Position numbers and translations under genes: made by a program. This document shows, piece by piece, positions 16,712-29,700 of a stretch of DNA of 64,000 nt (position 1 is the stretch's first letter; each line of letters starts with the position of its first letter). Location: the NCBI GenBank assembly GCA_012032555.1, contig JAAUSR010000010.1, positions 1-64,000 of the forward strand, given 5' to 3'. This DNA comes from Thioploca sp. (lineage in GTDB: Bacteria; Pseudomonadota; Gammaproteobacteria; Beggiatoales; Beggiatoaceae). Under the pieces are notes generated by a model that did not search any database, had not been told where the DNA came from, and was given only the letters and a program-made list of their open reading frames with translations.

Positions 16712-17692
16712 CTATCGCTGCATGAAATTGTCTGAACCACCAGTTAATAATACCTTAAAAACCCCAGCTTGGTTGGCGCGTTCAAAAGCACGTAATCCTT
16801 CCTGAAGAGAAAAATAGCCGTCAATCAGCGGCATTGGCGTAATGAGTTGTTTTTCTAATAATCGTAATGCTGAGACCAATGGACCACATCGTGAACCCAC
16901 TAACTGAATTTCATCCACTACTAATGAGGAAAAGTTAATGGCCATATCACCATGATAGGTGCTTTTTAAGACAATAGTTCCACCTGGGCGAATAGCTTGA
17001 CGTGCTAAGCTAAAACCACTGGCTGAACCAGTTGCTTCAATCACGATATCAAAAGTTTGTTGAGGAATAGTGAGTTCGTTTAACCAATTGATTTGTTGGT
17101 GGCTCAACAATTGTTGTTGCTGTTCATGGCGAGCCACTACCCAAAGATAGCACCCGGTTAATCTTAAAGTTTGAGCAATGAGTTGTCCTAAGCGCCCAGC
17201 ACCAATGATTAGCACTTGGTGGGAAGGACTAATATGAATCTGTTCTTGAATGGCTAAGGCAGCGGCTAAAGGTTCTGTGAAAACGGCAGCCTCATCCGGT
17301 AGTGAAATAGGTACTGGTAAAAGGTTTTTTAAAGGCAAACAAAGATATTCAGCAAATGCCCCGGCTTGATTACGAATACCTAAAACTCGTCGCTGTTGGC
17401 AATGTTTAGCATAACCGCTTAGACACCAATCACATTGACCACAAGCCACATTAATTTCCCCGACGACTCGCTGACCAATTCGTGTTGGTGCTGTCGGTGC
17501 TTGCACAATTTCACCCACAAATTCATGTCCTAAGATGCCAGTATAAGGATAATAGCCTTTAACTAATTCTAAATCGGTAGCACAAATACCAGCCAACCGA
17601 ACTTTTATGAGTGCTTCTTCTACTGCTGGAGTTGGCCGAGGAAGGTCATCGCGATAACTTAACTGATTATTTTCCAACCATAATGCTTGCAT
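16712..17692 (-). CDS. Zinc-dependent MDR-family alcohol dehydrogenase
   Basis: 326 residues. The GroES-like domain binds catalytic zinc through Cys37, His56 and Glu57 (GHEF) and structural zinc through Cys84, Cys87, Cys90 and Cys98. A Rossmann domain follows (IIGAGRLGQLIAQTLRL). It is closest in feel to threonine/sorbitol dehydrogenase-type enzymes with NAD(P). The substrate cannot be named. Its start lies 5 bases after a small membrane-protein frame on the same strand, so the two may share a transcript. Confidence 0.88.
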   Translation of the reverse strand: MQALWLENNQLSYRDDLPRPTPAVEEALIKVRLAGICATDLELVKGYYPYTGILGHEFVGEIVQAPTAPTRIGQRVVGEINVACGQCDWCLSGYAKHCQQRRVLGIRNQAGAFAEYLCLPLKNLLPVPISLPDEAAVFTEPLAAALAIQEQIHISPSHQVLIIGAGRLGQLIAQTLRLTGCYLWVVARHEQQQQLLSHQQINWLNELTIPQQTFDIVIEATGSASGFSLARQAIRPGGTIVLKSTYHGDMAINFSSLVVDEIQLVGSRCGPLVSALRLLEKQLITPMPLIDGYFSLQEGLRAFERANQAGVFKVLLTGGSDNFMQR

Positions 17693-17697
17693 TGGTT

Positions 17698-17886
17698 TTA
17701 TTGCATGAGATGCGCAAAGATATAAAAGAAAAATAAAGGCACGATAGAGCCAAGCATAATCACTTTAAACAACGAAGAAGAAAGTTCTGATATTAATTCT
17801 TCTTGTCTAAAAATAGATTCTGATGCTTTAATATAAGTAGTTCCATTAATAACAATAGTATTTCTGGTTGTTTTAGGGGTTAACAT
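17698..17886 (-). CDS. Small tail-anchored membrane protein, 62 residues
   Basis: A hydrophilic N-terminal half (TTRNTIVINGTTYIKASES) is followed by one C-terminal membrane helix (VIMLGSIVPLFFFYIFAHLM). GGAG lies 11 bases upstream of the ATG. The frame ends 5 bases before the dehydrogenase start. No family recognised. The segregation of charge and a clean terminal helix make it likely to be real. Confidence 0.5.
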   Translation of the reverse strand: MLTPKTTRNTIVINGTTYIKASESIFRQEELISELSSSLFKVIMLGSIVPLFFFYIFAHLMQ

Positions 17887-18360
17887 CTGGTTAGCTTCTC
17901 CACTATTGGCGATATTTGTTGGTCGATAACCAGTCTTATATCAAAAAAAATGCCTATTTGAACAAGATTAAAGGGATTAAAAGATTGCCAGAATTTACTC
18001 GAGCAAGCTTAGCTAACTTGGTTTTCTCAAAATTGACACCAACCGCTGCTAAAATTGAATTTATCTGATCCATACTAATAATTAGGTTAATCTTGTTCAA
18101 AATTCTATGCGAAAAGTGAATTATTAATTATTATAGCGATTTATACTCAGTTAGTAGCGAGAATATAGTTTTTAACTGATATAACAAATAATTAGGTTAG
18201 AAAAGTTGCTGTATTATGGAGGGAGTATGATTATTTATTGATAACTGACAACCGGTGTAATTCTTGCCTAGATTGCTCATAGAGGTGATGATTTTATGTC
18301 AGTTCAGTGACGAAAATACTTCATAATAACTATTTTTACTTACCCAGGGGGAAAGCATTT
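17887..18360. other. Intergenic region with an inverted-repeat segment
   Basis: GAACAAGATTAA (17960-17971) and its exact complement TTAATCTTGTTC (18087-18098) bracket 115 bases. A 39-codon minus frame (17954-18073) begins MDQINSILAAVGVNFEKTK and overlaps this segment. It may be a small peptide or a degenerate mobile piece. TGATAACTGAC at about 18238 is a single unit of the heptamer family found at 27021. The rest is the leader of the chemoreceptor gene. Confidence 0.5.
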
Positions 18361-21446
<3,086 letters not shown>

Positions 21447-21460
21447 AATTAAAGGTGCTG

Positions 21461-23704
21461 TTATTTGGTGGTAAAAGTATAGACACCATCCCAATTTTCT
21501 GCTGGTGGATTTTCCATAAAATATTCTACCCGTTCGGCATAGAGTTGGTATAACACCTGATCGGGAGATTGTTGATATAATTCGGCAAATTGGGTTTTAG
21601 CCTCAGCCCATTTTTGTTGTCGGTAATTAGCTAAGGCTTGTTCATAACAACCAATTTCCACTACGGTTTGGACATCCACTTTGTTACGTAAGCCAATGGG
21701 TTCAAAAATAGCCACCGGCTGATCTTTCCCTTTGACTCTAACACGGTCCAGTTCACGGTAAAGGTATTCCGGCACAGTTGCTTGAGTTGCTTCACTCACG
21801 ATAATTTGTACTCCATATTGTTTAGTTAATCCTTCTAAGCGTGAGCCGAGATTCACGGCATCACCCAAGACGGTATAAGCTATCCGAAATTGTGAACCCA
21901 TATTGCCAACGCTCATAACACCCGTATTTAAGCCAATGCCAATTTGGATCTGGGGCCAACCTTTGAGCTTGAATATCGGTTGCATTTCATTGAGATGTTG
22001 AATCATTTCCATAGCAGCATCTAAGGCATGACGCGCATGTTGGGTATCGTGTAGGGGTGCGCCCCAAAACGCCATAATCGCATCACCCATATATTTATCG
22101 ATGGTACCCCGATGTTCATGAATAATTCGTGTCATGGGTGTTAAGTATTCATTCATTAATTCCGACAATTCCTTCGGATCCAAACCTTCTGAAATCGTCG
22201 TAAACCCCCTGACATCAGAAAATAAGACAGTCATTTTGCGACTCTCACCTTCCATCGAGAAAGTATTACCCAGATTTTTACTCATCTCATCAACTAACTC
22301 TGGTGGTATGTATTGTCCAAATAAATTGGTTAAATGACGCTTATTACTGGATTCAACAAAATAACCATAAGACATATTAAAAATAAATAAGGATAAGATT
22401 AGTAACAATGTCATAGCTAATGGTAAAACGAGATGATGATCAGCCCAAATCAGTAAGTTTATCCAAATTAATAGACTTGATAATCCTAATGCACCCAGAG
22501 TAGCCATGAGTGGACTAAACAGCGGGAGTAAGGTAATCATGACTAAGCCAATCAAAAGAAATAGCCAAAATTCGAGGATATTCTGGTGAAGTAAAGTAGA
22601 CATAATACTGTTGTCTAATATTCCCGCAATAAGATTGGCATGAATTTCTACCCCAGGATAAATATTTTCCATTGGGGTGGCGCGGAGATCAAGTAGACCC
22701 TGCGCAGTTGTTCCCAATAACACAATCTTGTTTTGGAGCAATGCTGGATTGTTAATTTGTCCCTTTAAGACATTAACAGCAGAGATATAAGGAAACCGAG
22801 GCCATGTACCACGATACGGTACCAAACTTTGCAAGTAATCATCCACTGGAATTTTACGATTACCGATAATTAAATTTTTTAAGTAACGTTGTTTACCTTC
22901 TATGCTGAAATCCAGTTCGATATGGGGTACTCCTAATGCAATTCGAGTAACGGCTAATGAAAGTGATTCATAGAGTTGTCCTTTGTAACCGTACAACATT
23001 GGGACTCGCCGAACAATGCCATCTGAATCGGGTTCCATATTAAAATGCCCAGCGGTTAAAGCACTCGTTTGGAACTCCGGTAAATTAGCGGCAAAACCAC
23101 GACCTTCGATATACTTTAACCCATGGGTTTGAACTTCTTGACGTGTAAAAGCCGGTAGGGGCAATTGTCCGGTTTCAATACTCGCCATGGCTTCTTGAGC
23201 GGTAGTAAAGGCATAACCTAATACAATCCGTCGGTTTTGTAAGCTCTTAGAAAAAACTTGGTCATAATCAAGAGTATTGCGCAAACCAGTTAAGATATCT
23301 AAAAATGCAGTGGCTTCGCTTAAGGGACCTTGCGCTAATTCTTCTAATTTTTTTAATCCCGAACTGTCATCCGGCTCAACGAACATCGCATCCATACCCA
23401 GAACATCAATTTGATAAGTATTAAATAGTTGATCAATTAATTTAGCCATTACCGCCCGATTCCATGGCCAACGACCAATTTCACTTAAGCTATGTTCATC
23501 AATATCCACAATAACAATACGTGGATCGGTGGTATTAGGTAAGGTTAATTCTAATCGCGCGTCATAGAGTTTATGTTCTAGAGCATAAATGAAATCCCAT
23601 TCAATGACTTTAAGGGCATGTAACACAAAAAATAAAAGAATAGCTAAGCTTAGCACGGTTCGTAACGCATGGCGTTTAATGACAACAATAACAGGTTGTG
23701 ACAT
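21461..23704 (-). CDS. CHASE2-domain adenylate cyclase
   Basis: 747 residues. An N-terminal membrane helix is followed by a large periplasmic CHASE2 sensor (DPRIVIVDIDEHSLSEIGRW, GMDAMFVEPD, PGVEIHANLIAG), three more membrane helices (about 375-445) and a class III cyclase domain. Metal-binding Asps are in TVLFSDVRGFT and in DKYMGDAIMAFWG. The Lys in DKYMGD and Thr in AYTVLGDAVN are the adenine-selecting residues, so cAMP rather than cGMP is predicted. A TPR-like tail follows. It is convergent with the chemoreceptor gene (14-base gap). A cyclic-nucleotide-binding antiporter lies 6 kb away. Confidence 0.92.
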   Translation of the reverse strand: MSQPVIVVIKRHALRTVLSLAILLFFVLHALKVIEWDFIYALEHKLYDARLELTLPNTTDPRIVIVDIDEHSLSEIGRWPWNRAVMAKLIDQLFNTYQIDVLGMDAMFVEPDDSSGLKKLEELAQGPLSEATAFLDILTGLRNTLDYDQVFSKSLQNRRIVLGYAFTTAQEAMASIETGQLPLPAFTRQEVQTHGLKYIEGRGFAANLPEFQTSALTAGHFNMEPDSDGIVRRVPMLYGYKGQLYESLSLAVTRIALGVPHIELDFSIEGKQRYLKNLIIGNRKIPVDDYLQSLVPYRGTWPRFPYISAVNVLKGQINNPALLQNKIVLLGTTAQGLLDLRATPMENIYPGVEIHANLIAGILDNSIMSTLLHQNILEFWLFLLIGLVMITLLPLFSPLMATLGALGLSSLLIWINLLIWADHHLVLPLAMTLLLILSLFIFNMSYGYFVESSNKRHLTNLFGQYIPPELVDEMSKNLGNTFSMEGESRKMTVLFSDVRGFTTISEGLDPKELSELMNEYLTPMTRIIHEHRGTIDKYMGDAIMAFWGAPLHDTQHARHALDAAMEMIQHLNEMQPIFKLKGWPQIQIGIGLNTGVMSVGNMGSQFRIAYTVLGDAVNLGSRLEGLTKQYGVQIIVSEATQATVPEYLYRELDRVRVKGKDQPVAIFEPIGLRNKVDVQTVVEIGCYEQALANYRQQKWAEAKTQFAELYQQSPDQVLYQLYAERVEYFMENPPAENWDGVYTFTTK

Positions 23705-23767
23705 GATAAGTGACCTTTTCTAGACAATCCTTTGGTGGAATAGTCAAATGAAGAAATATTAGCTCAC

Positions 23768-24565
23768 TCAGCCGAATAAATTGGCCAACGCTACGCCTGG
23801 ATCTGCTGATTTCATCAGCGCTTCACCAATTAAAAAGGTGTGAACCCCAGCCTGACGCAACCGATTGACATCTTCAGCAGTATGAATACCACTTTCACTA
23901 ACTACAATATGCTTTTTAGGAATTTGTTTTAACAAATCTAAAGTAGTTTGTAAGTTAGTATTGAAAGTATGTAAATCACGATTGTTTATCCCAATTAAGC
24001 GCAAATTAAGTGCTAATGCTCTTTCTAACTCTTCTTCATTATGGACTTCAATTAAGACTTCCATACCGAGATGAAGAGATAATCCAGTTAAATCTTGTAA
24101 TTGAGCATCACCTAATGCAGCAACAATCAATAAAATGCAATCGGCTCCTAAGGCACGTGCTTCATAAACCTGATAAGCGTCTATAATAAAATCTTTACGT
24201 AAAATAGGTAGTAAACACGCTTCATGAACTTGTTGCAAATACTCATTAGCACCTTGGAAAAAATCTTGGTCAGTTAATACCGATAAACAAGCAGCACCAT
24301 GTTCTTCATAACTTTTAGCGATAGTAACCGGATCAAAATTTGCCCGCAATACGCCTTTACTAGGAGAGGCTTTTTTAATTTCTGCAATGATAGCTGATTG
24401 TTGTAATTGTAATCTAGCATTAATCGCTTCGATAAAGCTTCGAGGTGGTGGACGATTAGCGACGAGATGATTAAGATGACGAAGTGAAATTTGGCGCGCA
24501 TTAGCTTCGATTTCTTCTGCCTTACGTTGGAGAATTTGTTTTAAAATATCGGGTGTTTTATTCAT
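23768..24565 (-). CDS. trpC: Indole-3-glycerol phosphate synthase
   Basis: About 265 residues from the ATG at 24565, the normal length. An ATG at 24616 would add 17 basic residues and has no better ribosome site. This TIM-barrel enzyme closes the pyrrole ring in tryptophan synthesis. Motifs: IIAEIKKASPSKGVLR (catalytic Lys), LSVLTDQDFFQG, LPILRKDFIID, IGINNRDLHTF, VSESGI and FLIGEALM (phosphate binding). trpD and trpF are not adjacent in the window. Confidence 0.95.
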   Translation of the reverse strand: MNKTPDILKQILQRKAEEIEANARQISLRHLNHLVANRPPPRSFIEAINARLQLQQSAIIAEIKKASPSKGVLRANFDPVTIAKSYEEHGAACLSVLTDQDFFQGANEYLQQVHEACLLPILRKDFIIDAYQVYEARALGADCILLIVAALGDAQLQDLTGLSLHLGMEVLIEVHNEEELERALALNLRLIGINNRDLHTFNTNLQTTLDLLKQIPKKHIVVSESGIHTAEDVNRLRQAGVHTFLIGEALMKSADPGVALANLFG

Positions 24566-24616
24566 AGCTGGTTTACGTTTGAAAAGATTTTTAAATAGAG
24601 GGAGTGTGCCGCTCAT

Positions 24617-24963
24617 TGCTTCTAGCTTTCGTTGGGGAACGAAGAGTGAATAGTCAACACAATTTAATTAATAAACACGCCCAACTGGCTTATCAATAAT
24701 TTATTTATAATCATAACTTAAAAACCATAATTCCTTTAAATTAAAAAGTCATTTTTATATTTTAGAAATAAGCTTAACTCATAAATTAATTGAAATATTT
24801 TCTATTGGGGTATACGCAAGGTCTATTTTTATAGCCGGTAACATGAGAAGTGTGTGCAAGTAATCAAACAACAATCCATGCCAAACTGAGTCAATCGTTA
24901 TGCCTATTTTGAGAATTAACCGTTTCAATCAACTCTAAACCTGATATACCACCCCCATACCAG
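24617..24963. other. Intergenic AT-rich region
   Basis: No gene, repeat or terminator that I can support. It includes the leader of trpC on the minus strand and no recognisable trp attenuator. Confidence 0.5.
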
Positions 24964-25491
24964 TTATACACCGTTGGTACTGAACCCGTGTTGAGTTTTA
25001 AGCCATCTCATAGCTATATGAAAGGAGATCAACTGATAAGGAATGAGCCTAACTGAGCTACTTTGAACGTGATTCAGTTTAGTTTTGCCATCGCCAGCGG
25101 AATCTAAAATGCGATAATCAATAATCCAGAAAGGCCTAGTCTGAGAATAATTGGCATAGATGCAGGTTATTTTCCCTATACCGTTGATGATTCCATATAC
25201 ATTATTACTGTATTGGCGGTACACCAGTTCGATTGGGAAAGAATGTTGTTTATTCAGCACTATCTCATCGAACACAATCTATCCCTTTGAGGATAAAGCC
25301 AGATAATAGCGAACCCTATCTTTCATCATACGAGATGGTATCTGCTGGCTTTCCCCATTGCTGTGGATTACATTATGACTGAATGGAGGAGCCAAGTGGG
25401 CAGCAAAATGAGTCCAGGTATAATAAACTTGGCTCCACAACCGATATTGGCAATAGTTCAATTGCGTAACCGGTTTAGTTCGTTTTATCAT
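24964..25491 (-). pseudogene. IS701-like DDE transposase relic
   Basis: One minus-strand frame interrupted by a TAG at 25279-25281. Before the stop: LNYCQYRLWSQVYYTWTHFA. After it: IVFDEIVLNKQHSFPIELV, YRQYSNNVYGIINGIG and WIIDYRILDSAGDGKTKLNH. FDETVL (catalytic Asp), IELVRRQYSG and DYRIYDPDGDGKSKLDHV are signatures of IS701-type transposases common in cyanobacteria. The C-terminal third with the remaining DDE residues is gone. Family name is by recognition. Confidence 0.75.
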
Positions 25492-25912
25492 AGCTTAAAG
25501 TATACTCCATTAAGCAGATCTTGATAGTCTGTTTGCGTAAATCTTAAAATGCTCAAATCAGTGACTTTTGGAAAGAAATAAACAGCTAAACCTTGCAAGA
25601 ATGAATCCACTCAACGGTAACAAAACAAGCGAGTATCCGAGACCAATCTTTCAATGGAATACTGGAGTTAATAACTGTAATAAATTGATTTTAAATTTAA
25701 AATCATTACGAGCCCACATAATTGACATAAAACCAATATAAGAACGGGTGGTATTAAATCGGTAGTGATATAAACGGGGGCAATCTTTAAAACCAGTCAG
25801 CTTTTTTGGAGAAATCATTACTTGTTTAACACAACTTAAAAACTATCTAAACCATTGTTTAGATAATTTAGTTTGATTAAGCTAGAAATCATTGGTTAGT
25901 TTAAAAATAACT
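25492..25912. other. Intergenic region beside the transposase relic
   Basis: No coding signal seen. Short palindromic runs (TAAATTTAAAATC, CTAAACCATTGTTTAG) are present, but no defensible IS end. Confidence 0.45.
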
Positions 25913-27019
25913 TTAACTGGGCAAAGTAAAATAAAAGAGACAACCTTGGCCTTCACTACTTTCTAGCCCAACTTGCCCGCCTAGTTTTTCGATGACTTGT
26001 CGGACAATAGATAATCCTAAACCATGTCCTTCTGTACTCCCGGTATGTACCCGTGTAAAAGGTGTAAATAATTTAGCTTGTGCTTCTGAAGTTAATCCTG
26101 GCCCATTGTCTCGTACCCAAAAACAGATCAAGCCTGGATCGATCTCATGGGTACCTAATTCTAACTGCGGTGGTTTACCACCATATTTCATCCCATTACT
26201 AATATAATTAGTCCACACTTCTTCGATCCAAGGTGCATAACCTTGAACAATCGGCCAAGAATCAGGTAAAATAATATTGGTTTGATATTGTTTGATCATA
26301 TAAGATAAGCGTTGTAAAACTTGTTGGATAATGAGGTTCATATCAATCGGTTGAGTTTCTACATCCCCTTGCTTAGCAACACCAGCGAGTAACAGTAATG
26401 AATCAATAATTCCCACCATTTTATGACTAGCTTGCTCAACTAGACTTAAAATTTCTATCATCTCTTCATCCGGAAGCGTGTTGGTTGAACATTCACTCAC
26501 TAACATTTCAGTATAGCCAATAATCGCATTCAACGGGTTTTTTAGATCATGAGCCACAGTGCGAGCAAAAGCATCCAATTCCATATTACGCTTTTCTAAT
26601 TCTAAGGTGCGTGATTCTAATTGTTTCTTTAAATTAAAAAAATTTAACTGGGTAGTAATTCGAGCTAAAACTTCTTCATGCTGAATCGGTTTGGTAATAT
26701 AATCAGCGGCTCCGAGTTGGAAACCTTTGACTTTATTAACCGTATCGGTTAGTGCAGTCATGAAAATAATCGGAATATCTCGGGTTTCGGCATCCGCTTT
26801 AAGAATCTCACAGGTTTCAAACCCATCTATTCCAGGCATCATAATATCTAATAGAATTAACGCCGGTTTAGCATATTTCGCTTTTTGAATGGCTCGATTA
26901 CCTTCTTGAGCAACTAATACTTTAAAGCCTTTTTCACTTAAGAAGTTGAACAATATACTTATATTAGCCGGTGTATCATCTACAATGAGTAAGGTACCCT
27001 TATCTTTTTCAACAGTCAT
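25913..27019 (-). CDS. Response regulator-histidine kinase hybrid
   Basis: 368 residues. The N-terminal receiver has acidic pair Asp14-Asp15, phosphorylation site Asp58 in LLDIMMPGIDG, and conserved Lys110 in ADYITKP. A coiled coil (about 128-150) is followed by HisKA with the phospho-acceptor His157 (VAHDLKNPLNAIIGY) and a HATPase with DNGPGL and GHGLGLSIV. It has no membrane segment, so it is a cytoplasmic relay that takes phosphate or signals from another kinase. Its ATG (27017-27019) directly follows a run of TAACTGA heptamers, so repeat number could affect its expression. Confidence 0.92.
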   Translation of the reverse strand: MTVEKDKGTLLIVDDTPANISILFNFLSEKGFKVLVAQEGNRAIQKAKYAKPALILLDIMMPGIDGFETCEILKADAETRDIPIIFMTALTDTVNKVKGFQLGAADYITKPIQHEEVLARITTQLNFFNLKKQLESRTLELEKRNMELDAFARTVAHDLKNPLNAIIGYTEMLVSECSTNTLPDEEMIEILSLVEQASHKMVGIIDSLLLLAGVAKQGDVETQPIDMNLIIQQVLQRLSYMIKQYQTNIILPDSWPIVQGYAPWIEEVWTNYISNGMKYGGKPPQLELGTHEIDPGLICFWVRDNGPGLTSEAQAKLFTPFTRVHTGSTEGHGLGLSIVRQVIEKLGGQVGLESSEGQGCLFYFTLPS

Positions 27020-27020
27020 T

Positions 27021-27076
27021 TATCAGTTATCAGTTATCAGTTATCAGTTATCAGTTATCAGTTATCAGTTATCAAT
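27021..27076 (-). repeat. Tandem heptanucleotide repeat (TAACTGA family)
   Basis: Seven perfect 7-bp units (TATCAGT on the plus strand, TAACTGA on the minus strand) and an eighth with one change. They begin one base upstream of the kinase ATG at 27019 and therefore include its ribosome-binding region. TAACTGA direct repeats are, from memory, a described hallmark of marine Beggiatoaceae intergenic regions. Role here is not known. Confidence 0.95.
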
Positions 27077-27170
27077 AGAATCATGATAACTGACAACCGA
27101 TAATTGATCATAGGAAAAAGGTCTATTCCACTGTATTACGCTCACCTTTCGTTAGCGTGAAGCGACCAGA

Positions 27171-27515
27171 TTAGTAACCGCCTTTACGTTTACTTTCCGG
27201 TAACCCAGCGACTTTACTACCCTGTTTATCGGGATTGCCGGGAAACAATTCGTAAAGAGATTTAGCTTCCAACTTTTTATCATTCCACTTGGTTTGCATT
27301 GCTTTGACAATATTGCGCATGTTGGGCTGATTACCTGCATTGTTAAGATATTCATCCCGGAGGTAGTTAATCAGATCCCAATGGGGTTGCGTCAATTCTT
27401 CAATACCTTCTTGCTTAGCAATGGCTTTGGCCACTTCGTCATCCCAATCATCAACATTAATTAAATAGCCATTCGCATTACTTTCAATTGTCTTACCATT
27501 GACTTCGTAGGACAT
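27171..27515 (-). CDS. DsrC/TusE-family protein lacking all cysteines
   Basis: 114 residues, the full DsrC fold: YEVNGKTIESNANGYLINVD, DWDDEVAKAIAKQEGIEEL, HWDLINYLRDEYL and SLYELFPGNPDKQGSKVAGLP. True DsrC carries sulfur on two cysteines, one in KQACKIAGLP and one next to last. Here the first is Ser (KQGSKVAG) and the C-terminus is SKRKGGY with no Cys anywhere. It thus cannot be a persulfide carrier; a regulatory role, as proposed for Cys-less DsrC paralogs, is the best guess. AAGGAG is well placed before the ATG. It stands alone, not in a dsr operon. Confidence 0.9.
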   Translation of the reverse strand: MSYEVNGKTIESNANGYLINVDDWDDEVAKAIAKQEGIEELTQPHWDLINYLRDEYLNNAGNQPNMRNIVKAMQTKWNDKKLEAKSLYELFPGNPDKQGSKVAGLPESKRKGGY

Positions 27516-28228
27516 TATTTTCTCCTTGTAAAATGTTTTAAGAAAGACACCATGAAGAAATTTTTGTTAGTTATTCGTTATTAATAACAATCATCTTCTC
27601 AGTTGAAATACACCACTCTATAACTTGATTTTAATGCTAATTAAGATCTCGTATATCTAACTGATTGAAAAATAGGCTAGTTTGGTTTAACTTCGATCGA
27701 GCCAACCAATAAATGTGATTTGAGCTTCTTCATTCGCATTTTAGTCATACTTCATTCTACCAGCTCTTTTTTAAGGTAAATACTATCGATAGTAAATATT
27801 AAAAAATATATCAACTGCGCTCTTGATTCAAGTCTAAACAACAGTCATGATTGTTATACTGAGTTATTGAAGATGAAAAGAATTATTGATAAGTTATATA
27901 CTTATCTTGAACTAATCAAAAAGTAATTCGATCGACTTAAAGATTAAAATTAAAATAGTTAAAAATAATGATAACCTAGATTAATTTTCTGCTTTGAGGT
28001 ACCTTACCTTATTCTCAATAATTAACTGGGTTCAATAATCATAGCGAATAGCAAGAACATTAGATAGTGCTAGAAGTAGTGTGATGGTATTCTAACTCGA
28101 AGTTGTAACCCCGGTAGCTACATAGCTTATCTCACTACCCGTTATACACAACTACATTTTAGTTTCACTGAAATGCTATTCAAACAAGTTATGTTTAGCC
28201 CATTCGTTTCCAAAATAGGCACTGGTTA
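27516..28228. other. Long intergenic region between two signalling loci
   Basis: About 700 bases, AT-rich, with no frame or RNA gene I can support. It is divergent (a minus-strand gene on the left, a plus-strand gene on the right), so it should contain both promoters. Confidence 0.5.
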
Positions 28229-29698
28229 ATGATGCATAATACAAGTCGTTTATTGATTATTAATAATGATAAGCAAGAGTGTCAGATCTTAGAAAATTTA
28301 CTCTTACCCCATCACTATGAACTTATTTTTGCGACTGATGGTGAAGTATTAAAACGAGCTACTGAATTAATGCCTGACTTAATTTTGTTAGATGTTATGA
28401 GTTCAACTCAGGATGGATTCAAAATTTGTCAACAACTCCGCTCAGACACTCAATTAGCAGAAATACCTATTCTGATGCTAAGCTCTTTAGAAGATGAACA
28501 AACCCGTTTACAAGGGTTAGAAGCCGGTGCGGATGATTTTATCAATAAACCGATTAATAAACTGGAGCTACTTACCCGGGTTCGCACTATTACTCGCCTG
28601 AAACATTATCGTCATTTAGTGGTAGAACGTTCTCGCTTTGAGTGGGCAGTTGAACAATCTAATGACGGTTATTTATTGCTTAATAAGGGTAATGTCATCC
28701 AGTATGCTAATTCTTGTGCCCGTTTTTATTTAGGTCTATTAAAAGAAAGTGCTTTAAAAGAAGGTTTTTTACAACATATAGATAAACAACATTATCGCCG
28801 TGAACCAGAAGCTGCTTGGGAAAATTGGCCTAATTCTAATGTTGGATTACTGCCACGCTATTTAGTCCGTTCTGAAACTAATCAAATGCCTTTGCTCTGG
28901 TTACAGGTAGAATTATTAGAATCTTCCACTGACAGTTCGGGTTCTCAAGTAGTGCGTCTCCGTGATGTTAGTGAGCAAATGAATTTGCAACAACAAATGT
29001 GGACTTTTCAAACCCTGGTTTCCCATAAATTACGAGCACCACTTAATGGCTTAGTCGGATTACAATTTTTAGATGATCGGAATATGGATCTGGGGAGCAA
29101 ACGAGCCTTATCTTTGCTTAAAATTGCTCGAGAAAGTGCTAAACGGCTACAAGTTCAAATTCTTGATATTTTACGCTATGTGGATTCTTCACAATTGCTG
29201 CAATTGAACAGTACTTTTAAGCTAGCCAAATTGGGTCACCTATTGGATAATATCAAGGGGGATTTAGAAATCGATACCGGCACACCTTACATTGAGGAAG
29301 TGCTAAAAGAAACTTGGTTAGCTTTTTCGAGTCAAGCGCTAGAATTGGTACTTCGTGAATTACTGACTAATGCAAAAAAGTTCCATCCACAACAAAGCCC
29401 CAAAATAGAAATTAGCATAACACCCGCACCCGATCCACAGTCTATTTTGCTTTGTGTTAGTGATAATGGTCAACATTTACCAAGCCAAGAGCTAACTAAA
29501 GTTTGGACACCCTATTATCAAAGTGAAAAATATTTCACCGGCGAAGTAAAAGGGATGGGATTAGGATTAGCAATGATTGCACGGTTAGTCTGGAGTAGTT
29601 GTGGTAGTTGCCGCCTATATAATCGTGAGGATCAACTCGGTATTACCGTAGAATTGACCTTGCCTCTAGTTTCAACCTCAGAATCAAAAAATTGTTAA
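28229..29698 (+). CDS. Response regulator-sensor histidine kinase hybrid
   Basis: 489 residues. The receiver domain has Asp55 in LILLDVMSST, but the usual acidic pair is NND (residues 12-14), so metal binding may be weakened. A PAS-like segment follows (about 130-240: FEWAVEQSNDGYLLLNKGNV). HisKA with His266 (VSHKLRAPLNGLVG) and a HATPase with NAKKFHP, VSDNGQHLP and GMGLGLAMIARL complete it. There is no transmembrane helix. Its end overlaps the upstream edge of the antiporter gene, which suggests a two-gene operon and control of, or by, ion transport. Confidence 0.88.
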   Translation: MMHNTSRLLIINNDKQECQILENLLLPHHYELIFATDGEVLKRATELMPDLILLDVMSSTQDGFKICQQLRSDTQLAEIPILMLSSLEDEQTRLQGLEAGADDFINKPINKLELLTRVRTITRLKHYRHLVVERSRFEWAVEQSNDGYLLLNKGNVIQYANSCARFYLGLLKESALKEGFLQHIDKQHYRREPEAAWENWPNSNVGLLPRYLVRSETNQMPLLWLQVELLESSTDSSGSQVVRLRDVSEQMNLQQQMWTFQTLVSHKLRAPLNGLVGLQFLDDRNMDLGSKRALSLLKIARESAKRLQVQILDILRYVDSSQLLQLNSTFKLAKLGHLLDNIKGDLEIDTGTPYIEEVLKETWLAFSSQALELVLRELLTNAKKFHPQQSPKIEISITPAPDPQSILLCVSDNGQHLPSQELTKVWTPYYQSEKYFTGEVKGMGLGLAMIARLVWSSCGSCRLYNREDQLGITVELTLPLVSTSESKNC

Positions 29699-29700
29699 TA

